Part shown: positions 1-10,656 of the stretch, piece by piece
How the letters are laid out: the number at the start of each line of letters is the position of its first letter
Numbering within the stretch: the stretch's first letter is position 1
Source of the DNA: Ophioderma brevispina
Lineage: Eukaryota; Echinodermata; Ophiuroidea; Amphilepidida; Ophiodermatidae
Direction of reading: 5' to 3'
Length of the DNA stretch: 64,000 nucleotides
Assembly (NCBI GenBank): GCA_023653785.1
Contig: JAMKCH010084953.1
Location: 1 to 64,000, forward strand
The notes under the pieces: model-generated
The model's input: only the letters and a program-made list of their open reading frames with translations
Databases searched by the model: none
Told to the model about the DNA's origin: nothing
Program-made: the position numbers and the translations under genes

Positions 1-279
1 TCAGGGAACTGGGAACAAATCTGTCTGGGTTGTAAACTCTCCAACTGTGATGGGCCGCTCGTCCTGCTACTGCCTGTGAATTTTGCAAAGTAATACATCA
101 AAAAGTCGCTAAACTCTGGGTCAAAACCAATAAGCGTCACTGTTAATCTCGGACTGTTACAGATGTCAGTTCGATTCATATGGATAGTCATAACAATGAT
201 TGAATCATTTGCGATTGAATGTCCCATCGTCCAGCAAGGCCTACTGTTAAACAAGTAGTCCTTCCTGTAGCTAGATTAC

Positions 280-1048
280 TGAGGGTGTGAACAGCCGAAA
301 TAAGACAACTCATGATTTTGAAACCAATGTGAAGGAATTGAAGAACATGGCCACGTTAGACTTAAAACTGTGAAAAGAGATCTTGATCTAGGCATCTGAG
401 TTGGATAGCTCTGGTAGAGATATCAATGCAGTTAGGAAATAATGCTCTCACACCAAACTTAAATCAAAAATTACTGGACCTGGAAGAAATCAACTGTCAT
501 TCTTCTTAATCCTTACAACAAAGTTGAAACATCCTACACCAGAGATGGAACGTCCTATCTAAAGCCTTCTAACTCGAGTTCAGAAGTCAACAGCTTGATT
601 AAAGGCAGTTGACAGCGTAATTGCCCAGGATCGAGGAGTCATTCTACAATAATCATGGTTGCTGTCCACATGGTTCTTCCCGTCATAGACAATTCTGCAT
701 GCCACAGCAACACCTTTGATTCCGTATGCACATTTCCATCCTTCTCTTCCCATAAAATATCAACATCCTTGGACTCATACAAATTTTATAATGCATAGTG
801 GTAACACTGACATGTATGGGTTTCCTAGTTTCAGAGTGAATCGCAGACCTCAAAGATTCCTAGACAAAATTTTATACGTCATTGAACAATAATGCTAGTA
901 ACATCATATTGGATGGTTGAGTAATTCTTCACAATCGACCCATCCCAACCAGATCCTCAGCAGATAGACATAGTTCCACCAACATCTTATGCTATAATAG
1001 ATATAGCAAGCCCATACCAAACACCCAACAACTTCCCAAAGTAGAGTC
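280..1048 (+). pseudogene. LINE ORF1-like remnant, frameshifted
   Basis: Three short plus-strand frames join into a charged, coiled-coil-like stretch: HDFETNVKELKN (near 311), KTVKRDLD (near 365), ASELDSSGRDINAVR (near 392) and NALTPNLNQKLLDLEEIN (near 443). Each shift is one or two bases. Position just upstream of the LINE endonuclease and the coiled-coil character suggest ORF1, the RNA-binding partner protein. I see no zinc knuckle or RRM that would prove it. From about 560 to 1048 the reading is poorer. The segment ends at the hAT-like insertion that starts at 1049. Bases 1-279 hold nothing I recognise. Confidence 0.35.
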
Positions 1049-2336
1049 CAGAGAGGCCAACATTGGAATTTTAAAAAAGGGATATTTTGCGAGGGATCGC
1101 GTGCCGCGACCGAGCCCCTCAGCTTCCGGGGTCCTGGGGCAACGGATGGGGTCCAGGGCACGCCCCGTCGGCGTTGGGAGGGGGAACAAAGCCCCAAACG
1201 CTGCCCATTTCTGTTGCTTCTAAAAAAAGCACTTTTGAGCCCTAATACAGACATGCCAACTTTGGAAGACAGCTTCTGCATTCCACAGATCCAAAATCAG
1301 TATTTTTGACCCCAAAATGCATGAAAAGGTTACATTAAAAGGTTAAACTCAAAAAGCTCATAACTTGAAAACTAAGCGACTATATACATATGGACTACAT
1401 CATGAGATAGAGCTCTTTAAAATCCACAAGCTGTTTTCCAGAAAAATGGCCATAGCTTCCGCCGTCCAACAACCCCATTTCAGGAACTGTCAGTAGAAAC
1501 TAAGTCCATCTGAGAATTTGTATTTTTATAATGAAAGGAGGAAAAGATCTAAATTTTTAAGGATTAATTTGACAACTGCATCCAATGAGAGAGCTTCGTT
1601 GAATAACTCTCCCTGCAAAAATGAGTGCCACCACCATCTGACATCCCCCATTTAAGGAACTGTCAGTATGACCTATGAAGCACAACCACATGGAGAATAG
1701 GTTTAAGACAGATAGCACATTAAAAACTTCAATTCTAAACTTTAAGGCTCATAACTTGAAACACTAAGCTACCCTTATGCACATATGAACTCCATCAATG
1801 AGATAGAGCTCTTCCAAAATAACAACAGCTTTTTCCCGACAGCCCCTTTAGAACTGTCAGTAGAACTAAGTCCATAAGAAGTAATTTTTTAAAAGTACAT
1901 TAAAAAAGTAAGTATCAAGGCCTTTACTTTAAAGCTTGAAACTTCAAAACAAAACCGCTCAACATGCATTGTTTTGTTTGGGTAATCCCTTTGCATTGCA
2001 AACCGTTGCAGTTAAGAGTTAACTAATACCATCAAAGTCATTTAGCTACCGCAGTTAAATGTTTAAATAAAATATTAAAAGAGTTAACCATCCAAAATTC
2101 GGGATAAAACCGATGTCGAAGCCGTTTAACAGCTTTATAAGTGAAAATCTTTCAATTATGTTCTTTTATTCACTCTGGAAAAATTGCTCTCTTTTCCTAA
2201 CTTTTTATAATTGTTCTGTATTTAATTTCTTCCTTAAATATACGGAAAATCGGAGATTTGCTAGCAAAACGGGGAGCCGGGAGAACAACGAAAAAATCCG
2301 GAGTCTCCCGCGGAAAACGGGAGATTGGCATCTCTG
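1049..2336. mobile_element. Non-autonomous hAT-like element, copy 1
   Basis: The left end begins CAGAGAGGCCAAC and the right end reads TTGGCATCTCTG, giving inverted ends of the hAT type (CAGAGNTGCCAA). The flanks carry a degraded 8-bp target duplication, GTAGAGTC at 1041-1048 and GTAGAGCA at 2337-2344. No transposase is visible. The inside has a GC-rich block (1090-1210) and roughly three related tandem units (about 1310-1890) sharing phrases such as GAGATAGAGCTCTT and GGAACTGTCAGTA. Near the right end there are several GGGAGA/TCTCCC words. A second copy with the same internal units lies at about 50674-52290. Confidence 0.65.
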
Positions 2337-2418
2337 GTAGAGCAGCCAAGTGCGACTCCTTTCATCCTATCAAATCTGATGAATTTCCTCCTCACCAAAA
2401 TCAACTTCTAAGAGAGCT

Positions 2419-4002
2419 GTGAATGATGGTGCCAAAGACTTAAACGACCAACAAGTTAACTCTTCAAAAGCAAAGCATAGGCTCACCAACGAACAACAAC
2501 AAGTGTTATCCGATGTCTCACAACTTATTAAAAGTTCTCTTCCCACTGATTCACGCCATGCGAAACTAAGAAGTCCCTCGCGTATGTACAGACTTTATAA
2601 CATGGGATTGAAAAGTGATCATGTTGAAAAATCACTGTTACATCTTCAACTGACTCTGATATCATTCCTGACATTCAGAGCTCACAAATTGCGAGTTTCT
2701 AGCGTACCGTGTCAAATACTCTCATGTAATACTGAACAAAAAACCTGAATGTTCAGACTTTAACACTGCTGCTAAGTGATCATGATGAACATATATAGTA
2801 TGATAAATATGTGGTCGCCATCTGTGACTCAGTCTTCTAGTATGTCCTCTGCAGGTGCCATAAGAAAGCGAGATTCTTACAATGCTGGGGGCAAAGTGTA
2901 TACTGCTCATAATTCTACTCCTAAATTTGCTGTACATCCTCAACTTCTTTTTTTAGGAACTGCCACGCCTCAAGGAAAGGTGGAGACTGTGTCAGACAAA
3001 TCAAGGACAACGTGACACATCCCTATCTCACTAACATCTAGCAACATTAAAAATGTTACGAGTAATTTGCATTTTGTACAACACTTCTGAAGATTCACTG
3101 ATATTGTCGTGTTTGCAAGAACATGGCTTTTTGATTTTGAAAATCACTTTTTGTCTTCTGTATCACAAACTCACGACCATTTCACCAGATGTTTGATGAA
3201 GTCAATCCTATCTCACCACCAACGCCAGAGGTTATGGTGGTACTGCTATTATGGCAAAAAACTTGGTCGTCTTATGTGAAAAGATCATGCCGGTGATCTC
3301 GATTATGCTTATACTCATAACGGATATTAACATCCATACAAGTTTATGCATCATCAATGCTTACATGCCATGGATGGTTACCGTACCTCTGCTTCTGATT
3401 ATGATGACACCATAGCCAGAATCAACCAATATTTTCAACAAATCTTGTGAATCATATGTTGTGATCATTTGCGGTGACTAAATGCTACATTGAAAGGAGA
3501 TCCGAGACACCATCAAGACAGAGCTCTTAGAGAACTGTGTAAATCGCTAAATCTTACTACTCCTGTCAACTTCCCATCTGGTAATACATTTATTCACGGT
3601 AATGGTGCTTCGTCACAAATGACTACCTCCCTATTATCTATCAAACACAAGACGCTCATCTCAAGATGTATGGCACGAACAAAATGAAGCTCACTAATAC
3701 TTCTCACCACTCCGCGCCTCGTCGCTAGACTTGAAGTGCAAAAGATGACCAGCTATGACAACATTATCCCATTGTTAAACCAAAATTCCACAAAGATATA
3801 AGTGGGAAAAAGCTGACTTGGAAACCTACAAAATGAAATCATGCATCTCTGGCCGATTTAACTTTCATGTCTGATGATCCCATTACTGTTTTACTTGGGA
3901 ACATTCAAGCAACGTTACAGGATGCTGCTTCTCATCAGTACCAATGTGTACAACTCCAAAGAATAACAAATTCATAACAGGGTCACCTGAATAAGCTTGT
4001 GA
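2419..4002 (+). pseudogene. LINE ORF2, endonuclease part (broken)
   Basis: Plus-strand fragments in shifting frames. An ATG at 2419 opens a 109-codon frame, NDGAKDLNDQQVNSSKAKHR onward, of unknown function. Around 3230-3260 GGTAIM is followed by KNLVVL, the style of APE endonucleases (GGTAIL). Around 3458-3560 a frame reads CGD, a broken codon, then NATLKGDPRHHQDRALRELC, which matches the catalytic GDxN motif and the following helix. One lost base creates the apparent stop there. The next readable piece, FPSGNTFIHGNGASSQ (about 3570-3620), fits the segment before the SxxD motif. In an intact element this domain nicks target DNA for target-primed reverse transcription. The frame breaks up near 3960 before the insertion. 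Confidence 0.6.
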
Positions 4003-5404
4003 GGGGGGGGGGGAGTATGCAGTTCACCATATTTTTAACATTAAGACCTGAACGCAAGCCTTTTATCAGGCTTTGATTATTTATTGAATTTGTGTGAGTC
4101 CGCCCCCTCTGCACCGCTCAAAGCTGAGTCGTAATCGAAGCCTTTTCGCAAATATTTCCTTTCCTCTTGTTTACCATTGATTTTCGATATTTCCTCCGAA
4201 ACTATAGCGATCGTTGATTGGTCAATGATGATGTCATCGTTCGCTTAAAATTGTTCCCAGAATACAAGTTAATTGAATGATCAATAACATTCCATATTGT
4301 GTTTGGTAACGGATTCAAAACAAAGCGAATACAGCCATTACAGCCAGAATCCTTGATACCGCTAGCTGGGAATGTAAAATGGCGAACACTCTTGCTGCTG
4401 TGAAAACGTCCCGGTTGTAGGATCCCGGTGTAGGATTATTCGAGCTAGCTGCATGTACGGTACTGTGATGACTATGAGCGTATTTGAAGCTATACGGCTA
4501 CGTGTACTGATTTGATACGTTTACTATCAATTTGAATTTCATCAGTCATTGTCGGTGAAGATGTCATGGAATGTTTGTATTGTTTACACTAGTTTCATTG
4601 CTCGTTCAGCATGGTTTCGGCCGAAGTTTTAGCCTTAATTTGCGTATGTTTGAGGTGCCTGTCAATTTGTCGTAGTTGTCCCGACAGGTAAGTTCTTGCT
4701 AGACTAGGATGTGCGTGTCACCTAAATTCTCTGCGTGAATTTGTGAACTACCTTCATTTCTGGCTTGAATTTGGATGTTCGCCACACGTCGCATTTCCGT
4801 GGCATGATGATACGCTGTCCTGATTCATCATTTTAACTTTAAATGTTCAAATACCACTTGTCAGGTCTTGAGTGGCATTTTGACTGTCACTGCAGTACGA
4901 ATATTTGATACATACCTGACATGCCCTAGTCTAGCCTCATATTCAGTGTGTTTGGTGCGGGAAGTGGGAATAACTTTTACCTGGGACTTTTATTTCTGCA
5001 GAGGTGGGCTACAACTATCCCATCTGCCACGCATCTCACATACCGTACGGACTCACTCGCACTCGCGCAGCTGTCAAGAACTTCGTAGAGTGAACTCATT
5101 TTGCTTTGATTCGTATTATATTAGGCCGGGCAAAAAGCGATATCGGTAATTTGACGGGCGACGTCATCGATATTGGCACGTATCTGAAAACGTTGTCATC
5201 GATGAAATTGGGCGGTGCCTACGATGACGACATATCTTCTGATTGGACACATTATGCTTGTACCGGGTAAATCCCAATTTGCGCAAAGACGCCTCCGCTC
5301 CGCTCGCCCTCCCTCCTTCGGCGCTCAAAAAAAAAACACCCACGCGCTTTTGGCGCGATCGCGGTTGGTGGATACAATGCCGAGGCTTCTTTGACAAAGA
5401 CTAG
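4003..5404. other. Unclassified insertion inside the LINE
   Basis: About 1.4 kb separates LINE sequence ending near 4000 from LINE sequence resuming near 5405. It starts with a run of 12 or so G (near 4003) and shows no clear inverted ends or target duplication. It is less AT-rich than its surroundings. It holds ATTGGTCA (inverted CCAAT box) beside TGATGTCATCG (CRE-like) near 4215-4240, a second GACGTCATCG near 5160, and a GC-rich patch near 5285-5360. Promoter-like motifs could mean a solo LTR or the 5' part of another retroelement. No protein was recognised. Boundaries are approximate. Confidence 0.35.
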
Positions 5405-7427
5405 CTAGACGCTGTTCTAATGGAAACAGTGCTGTCCACATACATCAGTTAATTCTGCTGAACAAGGAGGCACAAAAGCAAGCTACGTCAGAAACAAAGA
5501 CAAGAGAATGCTCGTCGGAGAACTCAGTAAGCACTATGATGAAAATCATGGCTGCGAACCAAAACGATCAGAAGCTCTTCTTCAAACTCATTAGAGCCGA
5601 GAGAAGACTACAGATGAAACCAATGAAATGCTGTTACTGTGAATCACTTGCTGTGATGATGACGACCTTAGAGATGCTTGGGCAACATCTTTTGATGATC
5701 TTAGTCATCCCTGCACCTTCTCCCTTCTATGCAGTGCATATAAAGTCTGGTCGACACAGACCATCAAATACTTCAACTCTTAATGTATGATCTTTTGAAC
5801 CTCGTCCAGACCTGACGTATCAGAAGATGATGTGCGTAGAGCTATTTGTGCTTAAACAACAAAAAAGCTCCTGATAAGCCGTATTCGCGGGGGAGTGAAC
5901 ATCTGAAGTTTGGTGGTAATGGCTCATTGCTCAGTCTGCGGTCATTTTCTCATCATTTTGAAAGTGGTGAATTCCGATGTGTTTGAACAGGGTCTTACTA
6001 TACCGATTCTCAGAATGGAAAGTCTAGTCTCAACCACGACGCTATCGGGCATACCATCACATCAACTATTGGGAAAGTATTTGAAAAAACACATCATCAG
6101 ATTGAAATCCTACACTATCCCTATGCAAAGTAATGCCTTGCAGAAAGGTTTTATCAGAAGGGTTACATCATCTATTATTCCGCTCTTATTCTTTCCCGAT
6201 TGATGAATGAGGCTTTAGACACCAAGAGCGAACTCTTCATGCGTCCCTTGATGCCAGGAAAGCGTTTGATGTTGTGTTCCACCTCACTTAGAGGAATTAT
6301 ATTTTACTGAATTGATCCCACGTTTGGAATGTAATAAATAATTGGTATTCACTTTCCAGCAGTGAGATGGAAAGGCGACCTCTCTCGTATATACAGTCTT
6401 GACTTGGGTGTTCGGCAGGGTGGTGTGTTCTCAGCAGTAAAACTACAGTCATCATTAATCCATTTTTGCTATCTATAGAAAGATCTACAACTGGTTCAAA
6501 ATTAGGCACGTTATACTCTGGTATTCCTACATGCGCTGATGATGTACTACTCCTGGCACCAAAGAAATACGATCTCAATTAGTTTCAATATAGCAAATGC
6601 CTTGCCAATAAGGAAAGTTATATCCTTCATCCTGAAAAGAGTGTCCATTATGATCTTTAACCCTCAAAGTGAGATTTCCAAGATGTATACCCAATGGACC
6701 ATCAACAACTCATCTTTACCTGTTGTGGCTGATTTTAACCATCTAGGCATCAATAGGAACAACACTAATACTTCCACCGATACAAAGCTAGGATCGCTGT
6801 AGCGAGAAACTGCCTGCACTGATGGGTGCTGGCCTCCATGGCGTCAACGGTATAATTCCGTAACATCTTGGAAATTGTTTAACACTTAGTCCATCCCCTA
6901 GATACCCCTATGGTCTTGATATCCTTAACTCATCGAAATAATCCAGGATTAAATATGTATCATAAAAAATTTCTCAAACAAATCCAAAATCTTCCACTGT
7001 ACCTCAGATGCTATTGTCTTCATGCTGGTTGGCGCACTTCCGCTAGAAGCTCTGCTCGAATCAGGATGTTAAATCTCTTTGGCGCCATATGTAGATCTGA
7101 TAGCCTTGAAAAATGAGATCGCTGTAAGGCCACTTGCGTTGAGAGTTGGAAGTCCACCTAGTTGGTTCCTCGTGTGTATAAGTGTGTCCTTAAGTATAAC
7201 TTTCCAGATCCTCATTATTTTACTTGAAGCAACCCATCAAATAATACAACATGGTGTCGAACAAGTCAAACTTCATGTCAACTCATACTGGAATGTTCAG
7301 TTTGCAAATTTTGCCGCTATTATGAATTCACTTTAGATCCATCAATCTAAATGCGTGTGTATTGGAAGTGCATCATGTGGTGGTCTGAACTGCTGACCCA
7401 AGTACCAGGATATTCAAAAAGCTACAG
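5405..7427 (+). pseudogene. LINE ORF2, reverse transcriptase (broken)
   Basis: Reverse transcriptase motifs occur in order across several frames. DDLRDAWATSFDDLSHPC lies near 5660-5710, typical of the linker before the RT fingers. Near 6020-6090 NHDAIGHTIT and STIGKVFEKT correspond to the YRGITL and GKVFE blocks. Near 6243-6280 ASLDARKAFDVV is RT motif A with its aspartate. Near 6530-6560 CADDVLLLA is motif C, the catalytic aspartate pair, still intact. After 6900 the thumb and C-terminal region is recognisable, ending FKKA just before the hAT-like insertion at 7428. The protein would copy LINE RNA at a nicked target. Internal stops and frameshifts show it is inactive. Confidence 0.7.
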
Positions 7428-7865
7428 TAGGGTTGCAGAATTCCCGGGAATTTTCGGAGCGAAAATTTCCATGGAAATTTTGGAATATACGGGAATTTAT
7501 GGGAATTTTAGGAAATTTTTCGGGAATTTTCAAGACATTTTTGGAATTGATGCAAACTATAATATCTTTTGTTCAGATTGGATATTAACTCTATACACCA
7601 GTGTAATGCTACAGAAGAACATAAAGCAAAAACAAGCATTTTTAAACAGAAACATAACCATTAACTCTTTCCAAAAACAATAGATTGTTTTGGGTCAATT
7701 TGTTTTCTATGCTATCACTCACTGGTCTTGTTTTTTGTATCCTGTAAACCAACCACCTGATTTACCTTGATTTTAGTGAGAACTTAAGCATTGCAAATTA
7801 ACTTTACTTAAATGGTTTGACTGCTTCCTGTAACAAGCCATGAACGTTTTCAGTGGAAATTCAGC

Positions 7866-7940
7866 CATTTGGGGGGGGGGGGACACAAGCCCCCCCCCCC
7901 CTGCTCAGAACTGAGCACCTCAAGAACCCCCCCCCCCTCT
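7866..7940. repeat. Facing G and C homopolymer tracts
   Basis: A run of about 14 G is followed after a short spacer by about 13 C, and a second C run lies near 7927. The G and C runs could pair as a hairpin or form quadruplex structures. Exact lengths are unreliable because homopolymers are prone to sequencing error. Confidence 0.7.
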
Positions 7941-8164
7941 GAACTGACCATTTTACAGGGCTGGAAAAGTGACAAAATTTTTCCCCCCTCAGAAAAATGC
8001 AATTCAAAGGTCCCTAACAGTCAAAAATTTATTTAAATATGTTAAGTATAGTCCGCAACAGAAACAAGGCCTGTTTTACAAAAAACATTTTTGAGGTATT
8101 GAAATTGTGCAGTTTGACCCGACAATTTTGGCTAGTTTTTATCGCTTTCTTCTTAGCGTATCCG

Positions 8165-8640
8165 CAAGTCATTATAATTGCTTTGGTGGTGGGTCAGGAT
8201 TTATTCAACTGATATGCCTTGAGCCGGGGCCGCGTGTGATCCATGACACGGACTCTCCTAACATGGCCCGCTGCATGTTGAAACTGGGCGGATTGGGAAC
8301 GTCAGGGGTTTACACCCTACTCTTTTCAACACGACGGCGATGTGCATGTACAGTTGTGACTCTCTGTACAGCAGACCCGACGGCTTAACGTCCCCTCCGA
8401 AAGACGGAAAGCTTTCATGATTCAATTTGTCCAATCCCAAGTGAACCGTGAGGAGAGCGGTTTCTGTATTTAATCAATAGCTCGTATACGATTAAATCCA
8501 GAATTTACAACCCCTAATAATCCCAGCAATTGACCACCCCACCGGGATTGAACCCGGCATTTTTTGGTAACATTTGAGCGACATGCCAGCAACCCTGCCT
8601 ACCCTAACTGCTAGGCCACGCTCTTGACTGCCCTGACTAA
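8165..8640 (-). mobile_element. tRNA-derived SINE with conserved core, minus strand
   Basis: On the minus strand the 5' head reads like a tRNA: A-box region GTGGCCTAGCAGTTAGGG (near 8610-8630) and B-box GGGTTCAATCCCGG (near 8548-8562). Downstream comes a core containing TTTCGGAGGGGACGTTAAGC (near 8383-8402), also found in the SINE at 38137-38541. The shared head, core and spacing make this the same or a sister family. The A- and B-boxes are the internal RNA polymerase III promoter. The end boundaries and a target duplication are not clear. The GGGGACGTTAAGCCGTC core resembles conserved central domains of widely distributed animal SINE superfamilies. Confidence 0.75.
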
Positions 8641-8883
8641 ATACTTTTTTTTACTAATTGCCTGTAACAGAGCTTTTTTATCACAAAATATTTTAAAGAA
8701 GCCTACAACCTGGTTTTTTATTTTTATTTGTTTCCTGGGAAGAATTGTTTTAAATGTTAACACTTAATATGCCAAATTGGAAAATTCCCGAAATTCCCAT
8801 ATTCCCAGGCCCTTCAAAATTCCGGAAAGTTTCCGGGAAAGTTTCCAAAATTCCCGGAAACTTTCCACCCTTTGCAACCCTAA

Positions 8884-9566
8884 TGCTACAGTTAAAGTCA
8901 AATACATAACAGGTACATATACACTACAAGCAACAGAGCAAATTCAAAAGTCAATACAAAGTTGATGGCACTGTAAATTGTGCAAGCCATGGTATTGAAA
9001 ATCGTGAGCATTTCATGTTACTGTCGACTTTATAGGTACCTCGTACTTCTTTCATTACACAATGACCTAATGCTATATTCCTACCATGATTGAAAAGTGG
9101 TGGAAGAAAATCGTTTCACTCCTCTATCTAACAACCCATTTTCATCATTATTGCTCATCCCCCAATGCATGGGTTTCCTGCCTTTGATCCCTTAACCATT
9201 GAACACCAATTCTAGAATATGTGCTTTAAGCTTCCTACCGCTAGACTGCCTCCTGATTAATGAACTTTGTGGCATAACAATCTCAGGCTAATCCTATTAC
9301 TTACTGACCATTTTACAACTGCATGCTAATTATTTCTATATTTGCCATATTGCCAACCACTTTGCCAATTGGTGTCTAATACCAATTGTGACATTGATCT
9401 ACATGCCAATTGTGTTTTTTTTTTTTAACTTGCAACTTTGCCAACTTTGCCAATTAATGCCAATTGTGACATTTGTGTTTCTACTATTAGTGACACTCAG
9501 CTTATGTATTACGTCTCGCCGGTGCTATCTATAAACAGAAGGAATCTAACTGTTACTACTACTACT
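8884..9566 (+). pseudogene. LINE ORF2 C-terminus and 3' UTR
   Basis: Directly after the hAT-like element the frame reads TVKVKYITGTYTLQAT, then with shifts CKLC and, weakly, EHF. This is the C-terminal KAKxLTGTYxLQxxRxxF ... CxLC ... EHF pattern of CR1/L2-type LINEs. The remainder to about 9540 is degenerate coding or 3' UTR with CCAATTGTGAC-type short repeats (9350-9480). A TAC/ACT triplet run near 9553-9566 may be the 3' tail. Confidence 0.55.
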
Positions 9567-10656
9567 AACGACATGGCCGCCCCTTAACACAAGACATGGG
9601 ATGCCAACTAGTATCAGCGATACTGTAGCGCGCTATAGGAAATTTCGGAGAAAATCAACATTTTAGCATGTGTTCAGTATTAATGGGGGGTTTTTTCTTG
9701 TGCTAATGTGGCCTTTCAACTTATTTTGTGTTTTTAATAGCAAAGATAAAGAAATATTGTACTTCCGGGTCTGAATTCGCTTCGGTCAAGGGTGCCGAAT
9801 TTGGGTAACTTTTGATATTTTCTTTGTCATAATGTGTGCGTAAAATGTATTTTGATTATTGATTTCATTACCGAGTGCGTTTCTAGGTAAAACAAATATA
9901 TTGAGAATGAAATCATAATCCAAACCGATCTGATAGGGAGAGCTTAAATTTGATTTTTGTTTTTCAACGTAGACTCACTTCTTTTCTGAAGAACGTCTAT
10001 GCATTAGCCTAGGGGCCACGATGTCATGATGAATCATAGGACTGAGTCTAGCCATTGGACCCCAAAACACTCTGAAAATATTTCCATAAGCTAATAAAAA
10101 AAATACATGGAGATCATATAGTCTTTATATGTTTTGAGTATATAGGCCTACCATGTGGCCTTGCAAGATATACACAGCAATGGACTTTACATTTTATGAT
10201 CATTCATATCAGAATTAGATAGGTACGATACTGATCCTGGTTCGCTGTTTCCCTCGCAAAAGCAAAAAGGCTTAGGGTGGGTTATGACTTCTCGGTATAA
10301 AGGGTGTTTTCATATAAAGGGTGGGTTTAAAATATAAAGGGTGGGTTTGAAACACCACTGCACACTATGCTGACACACATACACGGACACGCACATACAC
10401 ACACGCACAAACAGAGAAAAGGTTAGTGGATCAGGGTATCCAGACATTTATTTTAAATTGAGAAAGAAATAATTTGGATTTTCACAGTGGTAGAGGATAT
10501 TATACTATGAGCAGTCACTTAGTGTCAAATTCTATTGATAGGTGCATGCACTGGGCTTTATTATTCCGAGGAAATATAAACCATTTTTTAAATTACTCAT
10601 GTACATAAATGTTACATTATATTAATGTTATAACATATTATTTTAAAACTACTAGT
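9567..10656. other. Intergenic, short simple repeats only
   Basis: No gene recognised. There are three near copies of TATAAAGGGTG (10296-10345) and a CA-rich microsatellite (10372-10412). Confidence 0.5.

Larger units (their letters stand above)
7428..8883. mobile_element. Non-autonomous hAT-like element inside the LINE
   Basis: Ends are TAGGGTTGCA (left) and TGCAACCCTAA (right), with hAT-like flanking duplications AGCTACAG (7420-7427) and TGCTACAG (8884-8891), seven of eight bases equal. Removing the element and one duplication rejoins the LINE C-terminal frame (FKKATVKVKYITGTYTL). That is independent support for these borders. Subterminal regions are rich in GGGAATTTTC and GGAAA words in inverted orientation (7440-7550 and 8775-8870). 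The middle carries G and C tracts and a SINE at 8165-8640. No transposase is seen. Confidence 0.8.
1..9566 (+). mobile_element. Degenerate APE-type LINE (CR1/L2/jockey-like), split by nested insertions
   Basis: A non-LTR retrotransposon read on the plus strand in broken frames. In order: an ORF1-like segment (about 280-560), an endonuclease-like segment (about 3100-3720), a reverse transcriptase (about 5405-6800) and a C-terminal region (about 6900-7427, continuing at 8884-9100). The pieces are collinear once the insertions at 1049-2336, about 4003-5404 and 7428-8883 are set aside. The coding match resumes across the last one at the target-site duplication. The 3' end may be the short (ACT)n run near 9553-9566, in line with the microsatellite tails of CR1-type LINEs. 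The 5' end lies outside the window or is unrecognisable. Stops and frameshifts are many, so this copy is dead. Clade assignment is from remembered motif style, not a search. Confidence 0.72.

Noticed and set aside
8540..8635. tRNA gene suggested by A- and B-box sequence
   Set aside because: The segment continues into a SINE body shared with 38137-38541, and no full cloverleaf could be drawn.
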